Below are positions 16,877 to 25,831 of a DNA stretch of 64,000 nt, one piece after another. The DNA is from Ulvibacterium marinum (GTDB lineage Bacteria; Bacteroidota; Bacteroidia; Flavobacteriales; Flavobacteriaceae): NCBI RefSeq assembly GCF_003626755.1, contig NZ_RBCJ01000006.1:1-64000 (forward strand), read 5' to 3'. The position numbers and the translations under genes are program-made. How positions within the stretch are numbered: position 1 is the first letter of the stretch; every line of letters begins with the position of its first letter. A model generated the notes under the pieces. That model ran no database searches. It was not told where the DNA came from and worked only from the letters and a program-made list of their open reading frames with translations.

Positions 16877-18736
16877 ATGAAAAATTTAAGTAAGAAATAC
16901 AGATACAGTGTAGTGCTACTGTTTGTTTTGGCATGCATCCCACTTTCGTGTACCAAGGAATTCTTGACACAGGAACCAAAATCCTTCTTTACACCTGAGA
17001 ATGCCTTGAATACTCCTGCAGGATTGAATGCCGTGCTGTCCCAAGCTCTAACGGGTATCAGGGCAGAGTTTTATGGAGACGGGGCCCCAATGATTACGGA
17101 AAACATTTTTTCCGAGGTGGCCATAGAAGGTACTACGGATAAAGCGGGTCCTGCACAGGACTTGAATGCACAGATTCTGCCGGATGCCAACCTCAACAGT
17201 TCCAACACCAACAAGATTGGATGGTTTTGGGAGGAATTTTATGAAGGCATTAAATTCGCCAATACCGTAATAAACCGATTGGACGATGCCGAATTCGATA
17301 GTGAGGCCCAGCGAAACGATATCTTGGGTAGGGCCTTGTTCCATAGGGCATATCGCTATTATCGCCTTACCCATCAATTTGGGGATATTCCCTTTGTCTT
17401 GGAGGAGGTCTCTGGACCTCGATTGGATTTTGTATCCACCGAAAGGGATGTTGTCCTAAGGAAAATTCAAGAGGATCTTAATATGGCGGTACCCATGGTT
17501 AACGAAACCGCTGCGGGCGGAGAGGTCACTAGAGGTGCCGTATTACACTTATTGACCAAGGTAAATTTGGCATTGGGTGATTTTGACGCGGCGATTGCAT
17601 CAGCATCCCAAGTTATCAATGGAGGCAACTATGATCTCATGAGAAACAGATTTGGGGTCGATGAATCCAATGCTGATAAAGATGTTACCTGGGATTTACA
17701 CCAAGTAGAAAACAAAAGTCTCCCGGGCAATACAGAAGGGATTTTAGTGGCCATAGATCGGCTTGAGTTTAGGGATAGGGGTGCTTTCGGTAGCGGTACC
17801 AGTATTATGCGCCAGGCCGTTCCGCTATGGTGGCGATTTATCAATACCCCAGATGGCCAGGACGGTATGTCAGACGACCCCTTGGCGGATATCCCATTGG
17901 TTTTGGAAGTGGGCCGGGGTATCGGTAGAAACCGGGGTACACGTTATAGCACCATAGATGTTTGGGAGGATGCCAACAATGACCAGAGACATAATCGTAA
18001 CAATGGGAATTGGATCGATATGGAGGATTTGGTCTATAACGAACCTCAGTTGTTGGCAGATGGCAATTCATTTTACGGCCAAAATTTACAGTTATACCTA
18101 CCGGATGGTACGCCTTTGTGTTCGGATACCATACGTAATTGGTATGGTTTTCCCCAGTATAAATTGTTCGTGGAAGATCCTACCGCCACCAGACCATCAG
18201 GAGGACATGGGGATTGGTACATCTATCGTTTGGCAGAAACCTATCTGTTAAGGGCCGAAGCTTATTTTTGGAACAATAATAACGCCATGGCCGCTGCGGA
18301 TATCAATGCAGTTCGCGAAAGGGCGGAGGCAGATCCAATAGACGCATCCGATGTTAATATTGCTGTGATTTTGGACGAACGGGCCAGGGAACTCTATTAT
18401 GAGGAACCTAGAAATACGGAATTGACACGTATAGCCTATATTTTTGCGAGAACTGGAAGAACATCTTACCTAGGAACTTCCTATAGTTTGGATAATTTTT
18501 CGCAATCCAATTTTTGGTTTGACCGTATTATGGATGTAACCGATTTTTACAACGTTCCTGGACTTCGAACCATATTTGGTGTAGCGTTTACCATGAGTCC
18601 TTATCATGTATTGTGGCCCGTGCCCGCACCGGCCATAAATGCAAATACGCAGGGTACCATCAACCAAAACGAAGGATATCCAGGGGCGGAGAACAATATT
18701 CCTCCGCTGACCAGCATACCTGAATCCGGTGAATGA
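16877..18736 (+). CDS. SusD/RagB family nutrient-binding outer membrane lipoprotein
   Basis: A 619-residue partner of the SusC protein immediately upstream. The lipoprotein signal ends at IPLSC, followed by TKEFLTQEPKSFF, the typical start of a mature SusD. TPR-like helices appear around FWEEFYEGIKFANTVINRL and RALFHRAYRYYRLTHQFGDIP, and later YRLAETYLLRAEAYFW and NAVRERAEAD, all standard SusD signatures. SusD proteins cap the SusC barrel and bind the glycan. The 619 residues exceed many SusD proteins (about 500-560); the extra length sits in the middle region (residues 270-400). The substrate cannot be deduced from the sequence. Confidence 0.94.
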   Translation: MKNLSKKYRYSVVLLFVLACIPLSCTKEFLTQEPKSFFTPENALNTPAGLNAVLSQALTGIRAEFYGDGAPMITENIFSEVAIEGTTDKAGPAQDLNAQILPDANLNSSNTNKIGWFWEEFYEGIKFANTVINRLDDAEFDSEAQRNDILGRALFHRAYRYYRLTHQFGDIPFVLEEVSGPRLDFVSTERDVVLRKIQEDLNMAVPMVNETAAGGEVTRGAVLHLLTKVNLALGDFDAAIASASQVINGGNYDLMRNRFGVDESNADKDVTWDLHQVENKSLPGNTEGILVAIDRLEFRDRGAFGSGTSIMRQAVPLWWRFINTPDGQDGMSDDPLADIPLVLEVGRGIGRNRGTRYSTIDVWEDANNDQRHNRNNGNWIDMEDLVYNEPQLLADGNSFYGQNLQLYLPDGTPLCSDTIRNWYGFPQYKLFVEDPTATRPSGGHGDWYIYRLAETYLLRAEAYFWNNNNAMAAADINAVRERAEADPIDASDVNIAVILDERARELYYEEPRNTELTRIAYIFARTGRTSYLGTSYSLDNFSQSNFWFDRIMDVTDFYNVPGLRTIFGVAFTMSPYHVLWPVPAPAINANTQGTINQNEGYPGAENNIPPLTSIPESGE

Positions 18737-18800
18737 TATAAGTTGAGTGAGTTTGAGTTTGTTAGTTTTTTCTTAAATTCCGTCGCCTAAGCCTTTGTCT

Positions 18801-20024
18801 ATGAAACAGATTTTTCTTTTTTGCCTTGTCATTACCTTAGGGTCATGCCAGGAAAAAGAGATATATCAATTTGAAGTGAAGGAAGGCGACGGTTTTTTAA
18901 ACGCTATCCCAGTGATTCTGGAACTTGACTATTTCAAGAATATTGCTGACGATGATTACATGATTTTCAATGATGGGGAACCAGTTTCGTACCAACGGGA
19001 TAAAGAGGGGCAAAAACTCTGGTTTCTTCATCATCCTGATAAAAAAGCTTCTTATAGTTTAAAAAAAGTTGAAAGGAAGCTCATCAATGGACCAGATTTA
19101 TCGACTACCAAGGATAACGGGAATCTCCAATTGTCTATTAAAAATTCACCATTGGTACAATATAGGTATGAAATGATGCATCCTCCTCCGGGTGTTGATT
19201 CCCTCTATAAAAAATCCGGCTATATACATCCCATAATAACACCGAAAGGAGATACGCTCACACGTATTCAGCCTCCGGACCATTACCATCACTATGGACT
19301 TTGGGGACCTTGGACCCATACGCAGGTCGATGGAGAACGAGTGGATTTTTGGAATTTGGGTCAGGGTATGGGAACCGTACTTTTTAAAGAGTTTAGGGAA
19401 ACGCGTTCCGGAAATATCTTTACATCCTTTACGGCAGCCCAGGAACACATCGATTTAAAAACGGCCAATGCGCCTCAGGTGGCATTAAAAGAAGATTTAA
19501 AGGTGCAACTTTGGAATTTAGATCGGCCCGATCGGTACATGTTGGATTACACCACTACCTTTACCTCACCCTTGGAATCGGGAATACTTTTTGAAGCCTA
19601 TCGGTATGGTGGTGGTATTGGTCTGCGATTTAATGAACGCTGGCATAAGGATAACTGTTCCGTGCTCACTTCCGAGGGGAAAGATCGGCTGACGGCCGAT
19701 GGCAGTAATGCCCGTTGGTGCATTGTAAGCGGTGCATCTTCTGATGGGCAAGGAACCCATGGTATTCTGTTTCTGAGTCATCCTGAAAACCGGATGCATC
19801 CGGAACCTATGCGTATATGGCCTATGGATGCCAATGGGGGTAGAGGCGATATGTTCTTCGAGTTTTGTCCTATTCGACATGAAGAATGGAAAATTGAGCC
19901 CGTTAAAGAATATGAACTGAATTATAGAATGGTGGTATTTGATGGTGAACTTAAAGCCGAAGAGGCCGAAGCCTATTGGCAGACGTTTGCAAACCCACCA
20001 AAAGTACAAATGATCAAAGAGTAA
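18801..20024 (+). CDS. DUF6807 (PmoA-like) lipoprotein
   Basis: About 407 residues starting with a lipoprotein signal (LVITLGSC). The mature protein is beta-rich and contains SGYIHPIITPKGDTLTRIQP, then PDHYHHYGLWGPWTHTQVDG, with a cluster of His residues. This region is characteristic of the family once labelled methane-oxygenase PmoA-like and now DUF6807. Later motifs are YRYGGGIGLRFNERWHKDN and HGILFLSHPENRMHPEP. Family members are frequent in polysaccharide-utilization loci of Bacteroidota and in Planctomycetes, and are probably carbohydrate-active or carbohydrate-binding exported proteins; the link to methane oxidation is not credible here. ATG at 18801 is chosen over a TTG two codons upstream. 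It lies 64 bases after susD and 18 before the next oxidoreductase. Confidence 0.75.
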   Translation: MKQIFLFCLVITLGSCQEKEIYQFEVKEGDGFLNAIPVILELDYFKNIADDDYMIFNDGEPVSYQRDKEGQKLWFLHHPDKKASYSLKKVERKLINGPDLSTTKDNGNLQLSIKNSPLVQYRYEMMHPPPGVDSLYKKSGYIHPIITPKGDTLTRIQPPDHYHHYGLWGPWTHTQVDGERVDFWNLGQGMGTVLFKEFRETRSGNIFTSFTAAQEHIDLKTANAPQVALKEDLKVQLWNLDRPDRYMLDYTTTFTSPLESGILFEAYRYGGGIGLRFNERWHKDNCSVLTSEGKDRLTADGSNARWCIVSGASSDGQGTHGILFLSHPENRMHPEPMRIWPMDANGGRGDMFFEFCPIRHEEWKIEPVKEYELNYRMVVFDGELKAEEAEAYWQTFANPPKVQMIKE

Positions 20025-20042
20025 AAATAAAACTAGAATATC

Positions 20043-21419
20043 GTGAAGCGAAGAAATTTTATGGAAAAAACAGCAATGGGAACAGCTGCAATGGTAGGTT
20101 TCCCCAGTATAGTGCCCGCACATGTCTTGGGCAAGGAAGCGCCTAGCAATAAAATCAATATTGGTCAAATCGGTTGTGGACGTATTGCCCGATCTCATGA
20201 TATTCATGATACAATACGTTTTGATGATGCGCGGTTCGTTGCCGTCTGTGATGTGGATTCCAAAAGGGCCGCGGATGCCAAAACTTTGGTCGATGGCTTT
20301 TATAGGGAAAAGACGGGCAAGGCCAAATACATGGATACCAAGACCTATGGGGACTATCGGGAAATGCTCATGGACAAGGATATTGATGCCGTGGTGATAA
20401 GCACCCCGGACCATTGGCATTCGCAACCCGCTATGGAAGCAGCTTTGGCCGGGAAGGACATCTATTTACAAAAACCGACATCCTTGACCTTAAAGGAAGG
20501 CCAACAGTTGCGGGACGTCATTAAAAAAACGGGGGCAATTCTTCAAGTAGGTACACAACAACGTGCTATGCCCCAGTTTAGGGTTGCCGCGGAACTTGTT
20601 AGAAATGGAAGAATTGGAAAGATACATACCGTAAAAATCGGATTGCCCGGAGATCCATCGGGTCCTGTAGCGCCCGAAATGCCTGTGCCTTCCAATCTGG
20701 ATTTTGACATGTGGTTGGGTTCTACCCCTGAGGTGCCTTATACAGAAATCGGCGTCCATCCGCGCGAAGGATATAGTAGACCTGGTTGGTTAAGGTTACG
20801 AAGTTATGGAGCCGGGATGATTACCGGTTGGGGGCAGCACCATTATGATTCTGCAGCCTGGGGAATGGATACGGAGTTGACCGGGCCAATTTCCGTAGAG
20901 GCATTGGCTGAATTTCCAAAGTCGGGGCTATGGAACGTACATGGTGATTTCTTTGTGAAACATGAATATGATAATGGCATGACCGTCTATACGAGTGGAG
21001 GTTATACCAACGGAATTCGATATGAAGGTACAGATGGATGGATTTTCGTCTCTCGTGGCGCCTATCAAGCGTCTGCATCCGATCCCGTGGATAAGGAAAA
21101 AAGCGCAAAGGCCCTAAATTCCTCTGACCCTAAAATATTGGAATCTGTCATAAGTGATAACGAAATACATCTTGAAAAAATCGAAGATCAGCACGGCAAC
21201 TGGTTGGAGTGTATCAAAACGCGAAAGCAACCCATTTCACCTATTGAAAAAGGGCATAAGGCCTGTGCCATTTGTTTGATTAGTGACATCGCCATGCAAT
21301 TCGATAGAAAATTGGAGTGGGACAATGAAACGGAAACTTTCGTCAATGATAATGAGGCCAATGCCATGTTGGCACGGGAACAACGTAAACCCTATGGAAC
21401 GGATTACGTAAAGGTTTAA
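20043..21419 (+). CDS. Tat-exported Gfo/Idh/MocA family oxidoreductase
   Basis: The N terminus, KRRNFMEKTAMGTAAMVGF, is a twin-arginine signal. To keep it intact the gene must start at the GTG at 20043; the next ATG (20061) would remove the two arginines. The Rossmann domain follows (INIGQIGCGRIARSHDIHD, FVAVCDVDSKRA, DAVVISTPDHWHSQPAMEAA). LQKPTSLTLKEG replaces the usual EKP motif; the catalytic-type Lys is kept. The C-terminal substrate domain includes GWGQHHYDSAAWGMD. Gfo/Idh/MocA enzymes oxidize or reduce sugars with NAD(P), often at C3. Export by Tat implies that the nucleotide is bound tightly before secretion, as in glucose-fructose oxidoreductase. Context (ThuA, SusCD, a second oxidoreductase, TRAP) suggests a periplasmic 3-keto-sugar step; this is inference. 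Confidence 0.87.
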   Translation: MKRRNFMEKTAMGTAAMVGFPSIVPAHVLGKEAPSNKINIGQIGCGRIARSHDIHDTIRFDDARFVAVCDVDSKRAADAKTLVDGFYREKTGKAKYMDTKTYGDYREMLMDKDIDAVVISTPDHWHSQPAMEAALAGKDIYLQKPTSLTLKEGQQLRDVIKKTGAILQVGTQQRAMPQFRVAAELVRNGRIGKIHTVKIGLPGDPSGPVAPEMPVPSNLDFDMWLGSTPEVPYTEIGVHPREGYSRPGWLRLRSYGAGMITGWGQHHYDSAAWGMDTELTGPISVEALAEFPKSGLWNVHGDFFVKHEYDNGMTVYTSGGYTNGIRYEGTDGWIFVSRGAYQASASDPVDKEKSAKALNSSDPKILESVISDNEIHLEKIEDQHGNWLECIKTRKQPISPIEKGHKACAICLISDIAMQFDRKLEWDNETETFVNDNEANAMLAREQRKPYGTDYVKV

Positions 21420-21526
21420 GGATGTAAGTACTCTGGCCCATTTCCGTTTATGGATTCAAAGTAGAAATACCACGTTTCGAAAGAATTATATTTCATCTAA
21501 AAATCATATCTTCCCCTTCGCAAGCA

Positions 21527-22918
21527 ATGAAACCAAAAAGAATGAAACTTAATGCCTTGTTTTTATTGATACTCTGCCTTGCCTGTGCAGAAAAAAAAAC
21601 CAATGAAAAAATGGATGGGGAAGCAGCAGTGGAAAAGGTGAAATTGATGACTTTGGATCCGGGCCATTTTCATGCGGCCCTAGTACATAAGACCATGTAT
21701 CCCCAGGTTGATTCCACCATCTATCTTTTTGCTCCCGAAGGGCCAGAGGTACAGGACTTTTTGACAAAAATTGAATCGTACAATAGTAGGGACGAATCAC
21801 CAACAGATTGGAGCATAAAGAATTACCTTGGCCCCAATTATTTGGAAAAGATGCTTACCGAAAAACCTGGAAATGTAATGATCGTTGCCGGGAAGAATTC
21901 AAAAAAAATCGATTATGTATTGGAAGCGGTCAAGGCCGGCCTCAATGTATATGCAGATAAGCCGTTGGTCATTAACCCAGAGGGGTTTGAAAAATTGAAG
22001 GAAGCCTTTCAAATCGCACAAGAAAAGAACCTTCTCATCTATGATATCATGACCGAGCGTTTTGAATCGACAACGGTCATGCAGAAACTTTTTTCCACAA
22101 TACCTTCCGTATTTGGTGAATTGATGGAGGGTTCCCTAGAGGAACCGGCCATTAGTAAGGAAAGTGTCCATCATTTTTTCAAATATGTCTCAGGGCAACC
22201 TTTGGTACGTCCTCCCTGGTTTTTTGATGTAAACGAAGAAGGTGAGGGTATAGTAGATGTAACCACACATTTGGTAGATTTGGTACAATGGGAGGCCTTT
22301 CCCGGCCAAATTATCGATTCTACTAATATTGAAATGCTTAGCGCCAAACGTTGGCCTACGATTTTAACCAAGGACGAGTTCCAGAAAGTTACGGGTCTTG
22401 GTACTTATCCGGACTATTTACAAAAGGACATTAAGGACGATAAACTACATGTATACTGCAATGGGGAAATGCGTTACAAGATAAACGGAAAGCTTGCTAA
22501 GGTTTCCGTAATTTGGAATTACCAGGCTCCTGAGGGAACTGGCGATACCCATTATAGTATTATGAGAGGCACCAAAAGTGATTTGATCATTAAACAGGGC
22601 ACTGAGGAGAATTATAAACCTATACTATACATTCGGCCAAAGCAAAAAGAAGGTTTTGAAGCAGACCTAACGAATGTAATCGATACCAAAATAAACGCCG
22701 AGTTTCCAGGTACAGCTATGGAAAAGCTTTCAGATGGTACGTATCGTATTACCATTCCCGATGAATTCAAAATTGGTCATGAGGCGCATTTTGGTCAGGT
22801 GACCCAAAACTATTTGAAATATTTAGAAGCTGGAAAACTTCCGGAATGGGAAGTTCCCAATATGATTTCAAAATATTATACAACAATTGAAGCTTTAAAA
22901 ATGGCACAGCAAAAATAA
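21527..22918 (+). CDS. Lipoprotein oxidoreductase, Gfo/Idh/MocA-like with special C-terminal domain
   Basis: This 463-residue protein has a lipobox (LLILCLAC) and a Rossmann-like N-terminal region beginning VKLMTLDPGHFHAALVHKTM. Later KPGNVMIVAGKNSKKIDYVLEAVKAG leads into NVYADKPLVINPEGFEKL, where ADKP corresponds to the EKP motif. The rest matches the putative oxidoreductase C-terminal domain of Bacteroidota (WFFDVNEEGEGIVDVTTHLVDLVQWE; EIPDEFKIGHEAHFGQV-like end). In Bacteroides, such proteins pair with a Gfo/Idh/MocA enzyme in loci for 3-keto-glycoside formation and cleavage (recalled, not checked). Because the sequence carries a lipid anchor and not a Tat signal, it would be exported unfolded through Sec and would have to gain a cofactor outside, or not use one. 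It is 107 bases downstream of the first oxidoreductase. Confidence 0.8.
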   Translation: MKPKRMKLNALFLLILCLACAEKKTNEKMDGEAAVEKVKLMTLDPGHFHAALVHKTMYPQVDSTIYLFAPEGPEVQDFLTKIESYNSRDESPTDWSIKNYLGPNYLEKMLTEKPGNVMIVAGKNSKKIDYVLEAVKAGLNVYADKPLVINPEGFEKLKEAFQIAQEKNLLIYDIMTERFESTTVMQKLFSTIPSVFGELMEGSLEEPAISKESVHHFFKYVSGQPLVRPPWFFDVNEEGEGIVDVTTHLVDLVQWEAFPGQIIDSTNIEMLSAKRWPTILTKDEFQKVTGLGTYPDYLQKDIKDDKLHVYCNGEMRYKINGKLAKVSVIWNYQAPEGTGDTHYSIMRGTKSDLIIKQGTEENYKPILYIRPKQKEGFEADLTNVIDTKINAEFPGTAMEKLSDGTYRITIPDEFKIGHEAHFGQVTQNYLKYLEAGKLPEWEVPNMISKYYTTIEALKMAQQK

Positions 22919-22998
22919 ATTGCAAGAACCACTTTCTTTCCTATATTTATAAGCGGTAAAGAGAATATTCCATACCACCTGACTTCATTACTTAAAAT

Positions 22999-23991
22999 AT
23001 GCACAATAGATACCGTTACACTTTTTTAACTCTCCTATCTATTGCTGTATTAGCCCTTTTTCAAGTTTCCTGCTCTGAGATTAGAGACCAAAAAGTACTC
23101 TATTTTGCGCATTCCTTGCCCATAACGCATCCTGTACATAAAGGTATTTTGGATATGCAAACGTTCGTGGACGAGAAATCCGATGGCAAGCTTCAAATAA
23201 AGATTTTTCCGGACGGCCAATTGGGGACGGAACGTGAGGTTTTGGAACTATTGCAGATTGGCAGTATTGCTATGACCAAGGTAAGTGCGGCGTCCATGTC
23301 CAATTTTGCCCCGGAATACAAAGTAATGGGAGTACCTTACCTTTTTAGGGACAGGGAACACCTTTTTACGGTTTTAGAAGGTGAGGTAGGACAGGAGTTA
23401 TTAGAGGGAGGAACGGAGTACCTTTTACGCGGGCTTTGCTTTTATGACGCAGGCAGCAGAAGTTTTTATACTAAAAGAAAGCCCATCCAGACTCCGGATG
23501 ATTTGAAAGGCCTGAAGATACGGGTCATGAACGATCAAATGTCGGTTGATATGGTCAATACCTTAGGTGCTTCTGCCACACCCATGGCCTATGGTGAACT
23601 CTATACCGCGTTGCAGCAAAATGTCGTGGACGGCGCGGAGAACAATATTCCCTCCTTCGTAACCTCCAATCACTATGAAGTATGCAAGTATTATTCCTTT
23701 GACCAACATAGTATGGTCCCTGACGTAGTAGTAATAGGAACCAAGTTTTGGGATACCCTATCCGACCAAGAAAAGGAATGGCTACATTCGGCAGCTTCCG
23801 AAAGCGTGGAAAAACAGAAGCAATACTGGCAAGAAACGGTAAAGGAGAATATGGAAGTGCTTAAAGAGGCCAAAGTGGAATTCAATTATCCGAAAAAGGA
23901 ACCTTTTGCCTCAAAGTCAAGTCCTGTAATGGAGCGATTAATGGAAGACCCAAAAATGAAGCAGTACATCGAGAAAATTAAATCGCAATGA
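22999..23991 (+). CDS. dctP: TRAP transporter substrate-binding lipoprotein
   Basis: A 330-residue DctP-type binding protein. The signal peptide ends at FQVSC, so it is anchored as a lipoprotein. Typical features are VLYFAHSLPITHPVHKG, IFPDGQLGTEREVLELLQIG, VMGVPYLFRDREHL, and LKGLKIRVMNDQMSVDMVNT with the conserved Arg that binds the carboxylate of the ligand, then AYGELYTALQQNVVDGAENN. TRAP systems move organic acids, including sugar acids such as gluconate-, gulonate- or uronate-type compounds, using a sodium gradient. Its reading frame overlaps dctQ by 4 bases, and dctQ overlaps dctM, so all three are co-translated. Placement after two sugar oxidoreductases suggests that it imports an oxidized sugar. 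Confidence 0.92.
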   Translation: MHNRYRYTFLTLLSIAVLALFQVSCSEIRDQKVLYFAHSLPITHPVHKGILDMQTFVDEKSDGKLQIKIFPDGQLGTEREVLELLQIGSIAMTKVSAASMSNFAPEYKVMGVPYLFRDREHLFTVLEGEVGQELLEGGTEYLLRGLCFYDAGSRSFYTKRKPIQTPDDLKGLKIRVMNDQMSVDMVNTLGASATPMAYGELYTALQQNVVDGAENNIPSFVTSNHYEVCKYYSFDQHSMVPDVVVIGTKFWDTLSDQEKEWLHSAASESVEKQKQYWQETVKENMEVLKEAKVEFNYPKKEPFASKSSPVMERLMEDPKMKQYIEKIKSQ

Positions 23992-24479
23992 TGAAACGTT
24001 TGTACCGCTCATTGAATAAAATCATCGAAGCCTTTCTGGTGCTCATTTTTGGGCTCCTAGTTATTGATGTCGTATGGCAGGTGGTTTCTAGGTATATCGT
24101 GGGACAGTCCAGCTCGTTTACCGAGGAGTTTGCGCGGTTTGCACTTATTTGGCTAACCCTTCTGGGGGCTACCTACATTAACGGGATGGAGGAAGGACAT
24201 CTTTCCATGGATTTTCTCGTCTCCAAACTTTCTCCTGAGAAAAAAAGGAAACGACAAAGAAAAATACAATGGCTTATGGCTCTTTTTGCCTTGGTGGTCA
24301 TGGTCATTGGTGGCGGTAATTTGGTGTACACTACCTCGAAATTAGGTCAGATTTCGCCTGCTTTAAATGTTCCGCTTGGGTTTGTATATTCCATTGTGCC
24401 CGTTAGTGGACTTATCATAATTTTCTTTTGTTTGTACCACATAACCATAACCTTTAGCCCAAAAGCCCATGAGCATTGA
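23988..24479 (+). CDS. dctQ: TRAP transporter small permease
   Basis: A 163-residue protein with four membrane helices, the standard size of DctQ. Recognizable segments are LLVIDVVWQVVSRYIVG, SSSFTEEFARFALIWLTLLGAT and GHLSMDFLVSKLSPEKK. It starts inside the stop region of dctP (ATGA overlap at 23988-23991) and ends 11 bases inside dctM, indicating translational coupling. It forms the inner-membrane complex with DctM that carries the ligand delivered by DctP. Confidence 0.92.
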   Translation: MMKRLYRSLNKIIEAFLVLIFGLLVIDVVWQVVSRYIVGQSSSFTEEFARFALIWLTLLGATYINGMEEGHLSMDFLVSKLSPEKKRKRQRKIQWLMALFALVVMVIGGGNLVYTTSKLGQISPALNVPLGFVYSIVPVSGLIIIFFCLYHITITFSPKAHEH

Positions 24480-25779
24480 AACCATAAGCATTCTAGTCTT
24501 GTTCATCAGTTTTATCGGTCTGTTGGCCTATGGCGTCCCTGTTGCCTATTCCATTGGTATCTCTACTACGCTTACTTTGCTTTTGAACATTGTTTTTATG
24601 CCGGCAACTACCACTGCAGCGCAACGCATGACCACAGGAATAGATAATTTTGCCCTATTGGCCATTCCGTTCTTTATTTTGGCCGGGGAACTCATGAACC
24701 GTGGGGGGATTGCAAAACGGTTGATCGACTTTGCCAAATCGCTTATCGGCAGCCTTCCTGGAGGCCTGGCTTACGTGAATATCATAGCAGCTATGTTGTT
24801 TGGTGCAATTTCAGGATCGGCCATTGCTGCGGCATCGGCAATAGGTAGTACACTTACAGATAAGATGGAAAAGGAGGGCTATCCAAGGGAATTTAGCGCT
24901 TCGGTAAATATTAGCTCTTCGACTACCGGTCTTTTGATTCCTCCCAGTAATGTACTTATCGTTTATGCCCTAGCCAGTGGAGGAACGGCGTCTGTAGCAG
25001 CTTTGTTCATTGCCGGCTATGCTCCGGGTATCTTGGTGGGACTAGCTTTGATGTTTATGGTGTTCCTTTATGCCAAGAGAAAAAATTTGCCCCGTGCTCC
25101 GCGTGTTAGCTTCAAGCAACTTTTGATCGATTTCAAGAATGCTTTTTTAAGCCTTACCCTTTTGGTTATCGTCGTGGGGGGAATCGTTGCCGGAATATTT
25201 ACGGCTACCGAGGCTGCCGCCATAGCTGTGGTCTATGCAGTCCTGTTAGGGTTTTTGAATCGGGAACTGAAGTTTACGGATTTTAGGCCCATTTTGCTAC
25301 AAAGTGCTAAAACAACTGCTGTAGTCATGTTCTTGATTGCTACTTCAATGGCCATGTCATGGTTGTTTTCCTTTGAAGGTATACCACAAATGTTGACATC
25401 ACTTTTGGTAGAATCTGTAAATAATCCCTTTTTAGTGCTTCTATTGATCAATATTACATTGTTGATTGTGGGTACTTTTATGGACATGACCCCTGCTGTT
25501 CTCATTTTTACGCCGATTTTTCTACCGGTGGCCATGGCCTTAGGGATGCATCCCGTACAATTTGGAATGGTCATAGTACTTAACCTATGTATCGGTGTCT
25601 GTACCCCGCCTGTTGGAACCCTGCTCTTTGTAGGAAGCGGAGTTGCTAAAGTACCTGTGACAAAGGTCATAGCACCATTGCTGCCATTACTGGGTGCTAT
25701 GGTTCTGATTTTGTTGATCATCACTTACTTTGGCGAAATTTCCCTTTGGTTGCCACGCCTTTTTGGTTTGATAGAATAG
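24469..25779 (+). CDS. dctM: TRAP transporter large permease
   Basis: A 436-residue DctM protein with about 12 membrane segments. Conserved stretches include LLAIPFFILAGELMNRGGIA, FGAISGSAIAAASAIGSTL, SSSTTGLLIPPSNVLIVYAL, FTATEAAAIAVVYA and LNLCIGVCTPPVGTLLFVG. These are the hallmark helical-hairpin and sodium-site regions of the ion-transporter superfamily to which DctM belongs. It is the last gene of the rightward locus that begins at susC; the GH3 gene follows convergently with a 52-base gap that holds only a weak 5-bp stem-loop (TCCTT/AAGGA near 25810). Confidence 0.94.
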   Translation: MSIETISILVLFISFIGLLAYGVPVAYSIGISTTLTLLLNIVFMPATTTAAQRMTTGIDNFALLAIPFFILAGELMNRGGIAKRLIDFAKSLIGSLPGGLAYVNIIAAMLFGAISGSAIAAASAIGSTLTDKMEKEGYPREFSASVNISSSTTGLLIPPSNVLIVYALASGGTASVAALFIAGYAPGILVGLALMFMVFLYAKRKNLPRAPRVSFKQLLIDFKNAFLSLTLLVIVVGGIVAGIFTATEAAAIAVVYAVLLGFLNRELKFTDFRPILLQSAKTTAVVMFLIATSMAMSWLFSFEGIPQMLTSLLVESVNNPFLVLLLINITLLIVGTFMDMTPAVLIFTPIFLPVAMALGMHPVQFGMVIVLNLCIGVCTPPVGTLLFVGSGVAKVPVTKVIAPLLPLLGAMVLILLIITYFGEISLWLPRLFGLIE

Positions 25780-25831
25780 TAAATTCCTTCAGTTTTCTTT
25801 TCATATGATTTCCTTCAAAAGGATTTCGGTT

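Noticed and set aside
19566-20426. 286-residue minus-strand open frame across the DUF6807/oxidoreductase junction
   Set aside because: Rich in His, Ile and Met without domain structure, and antisense to two clear genes; a composition artefact.
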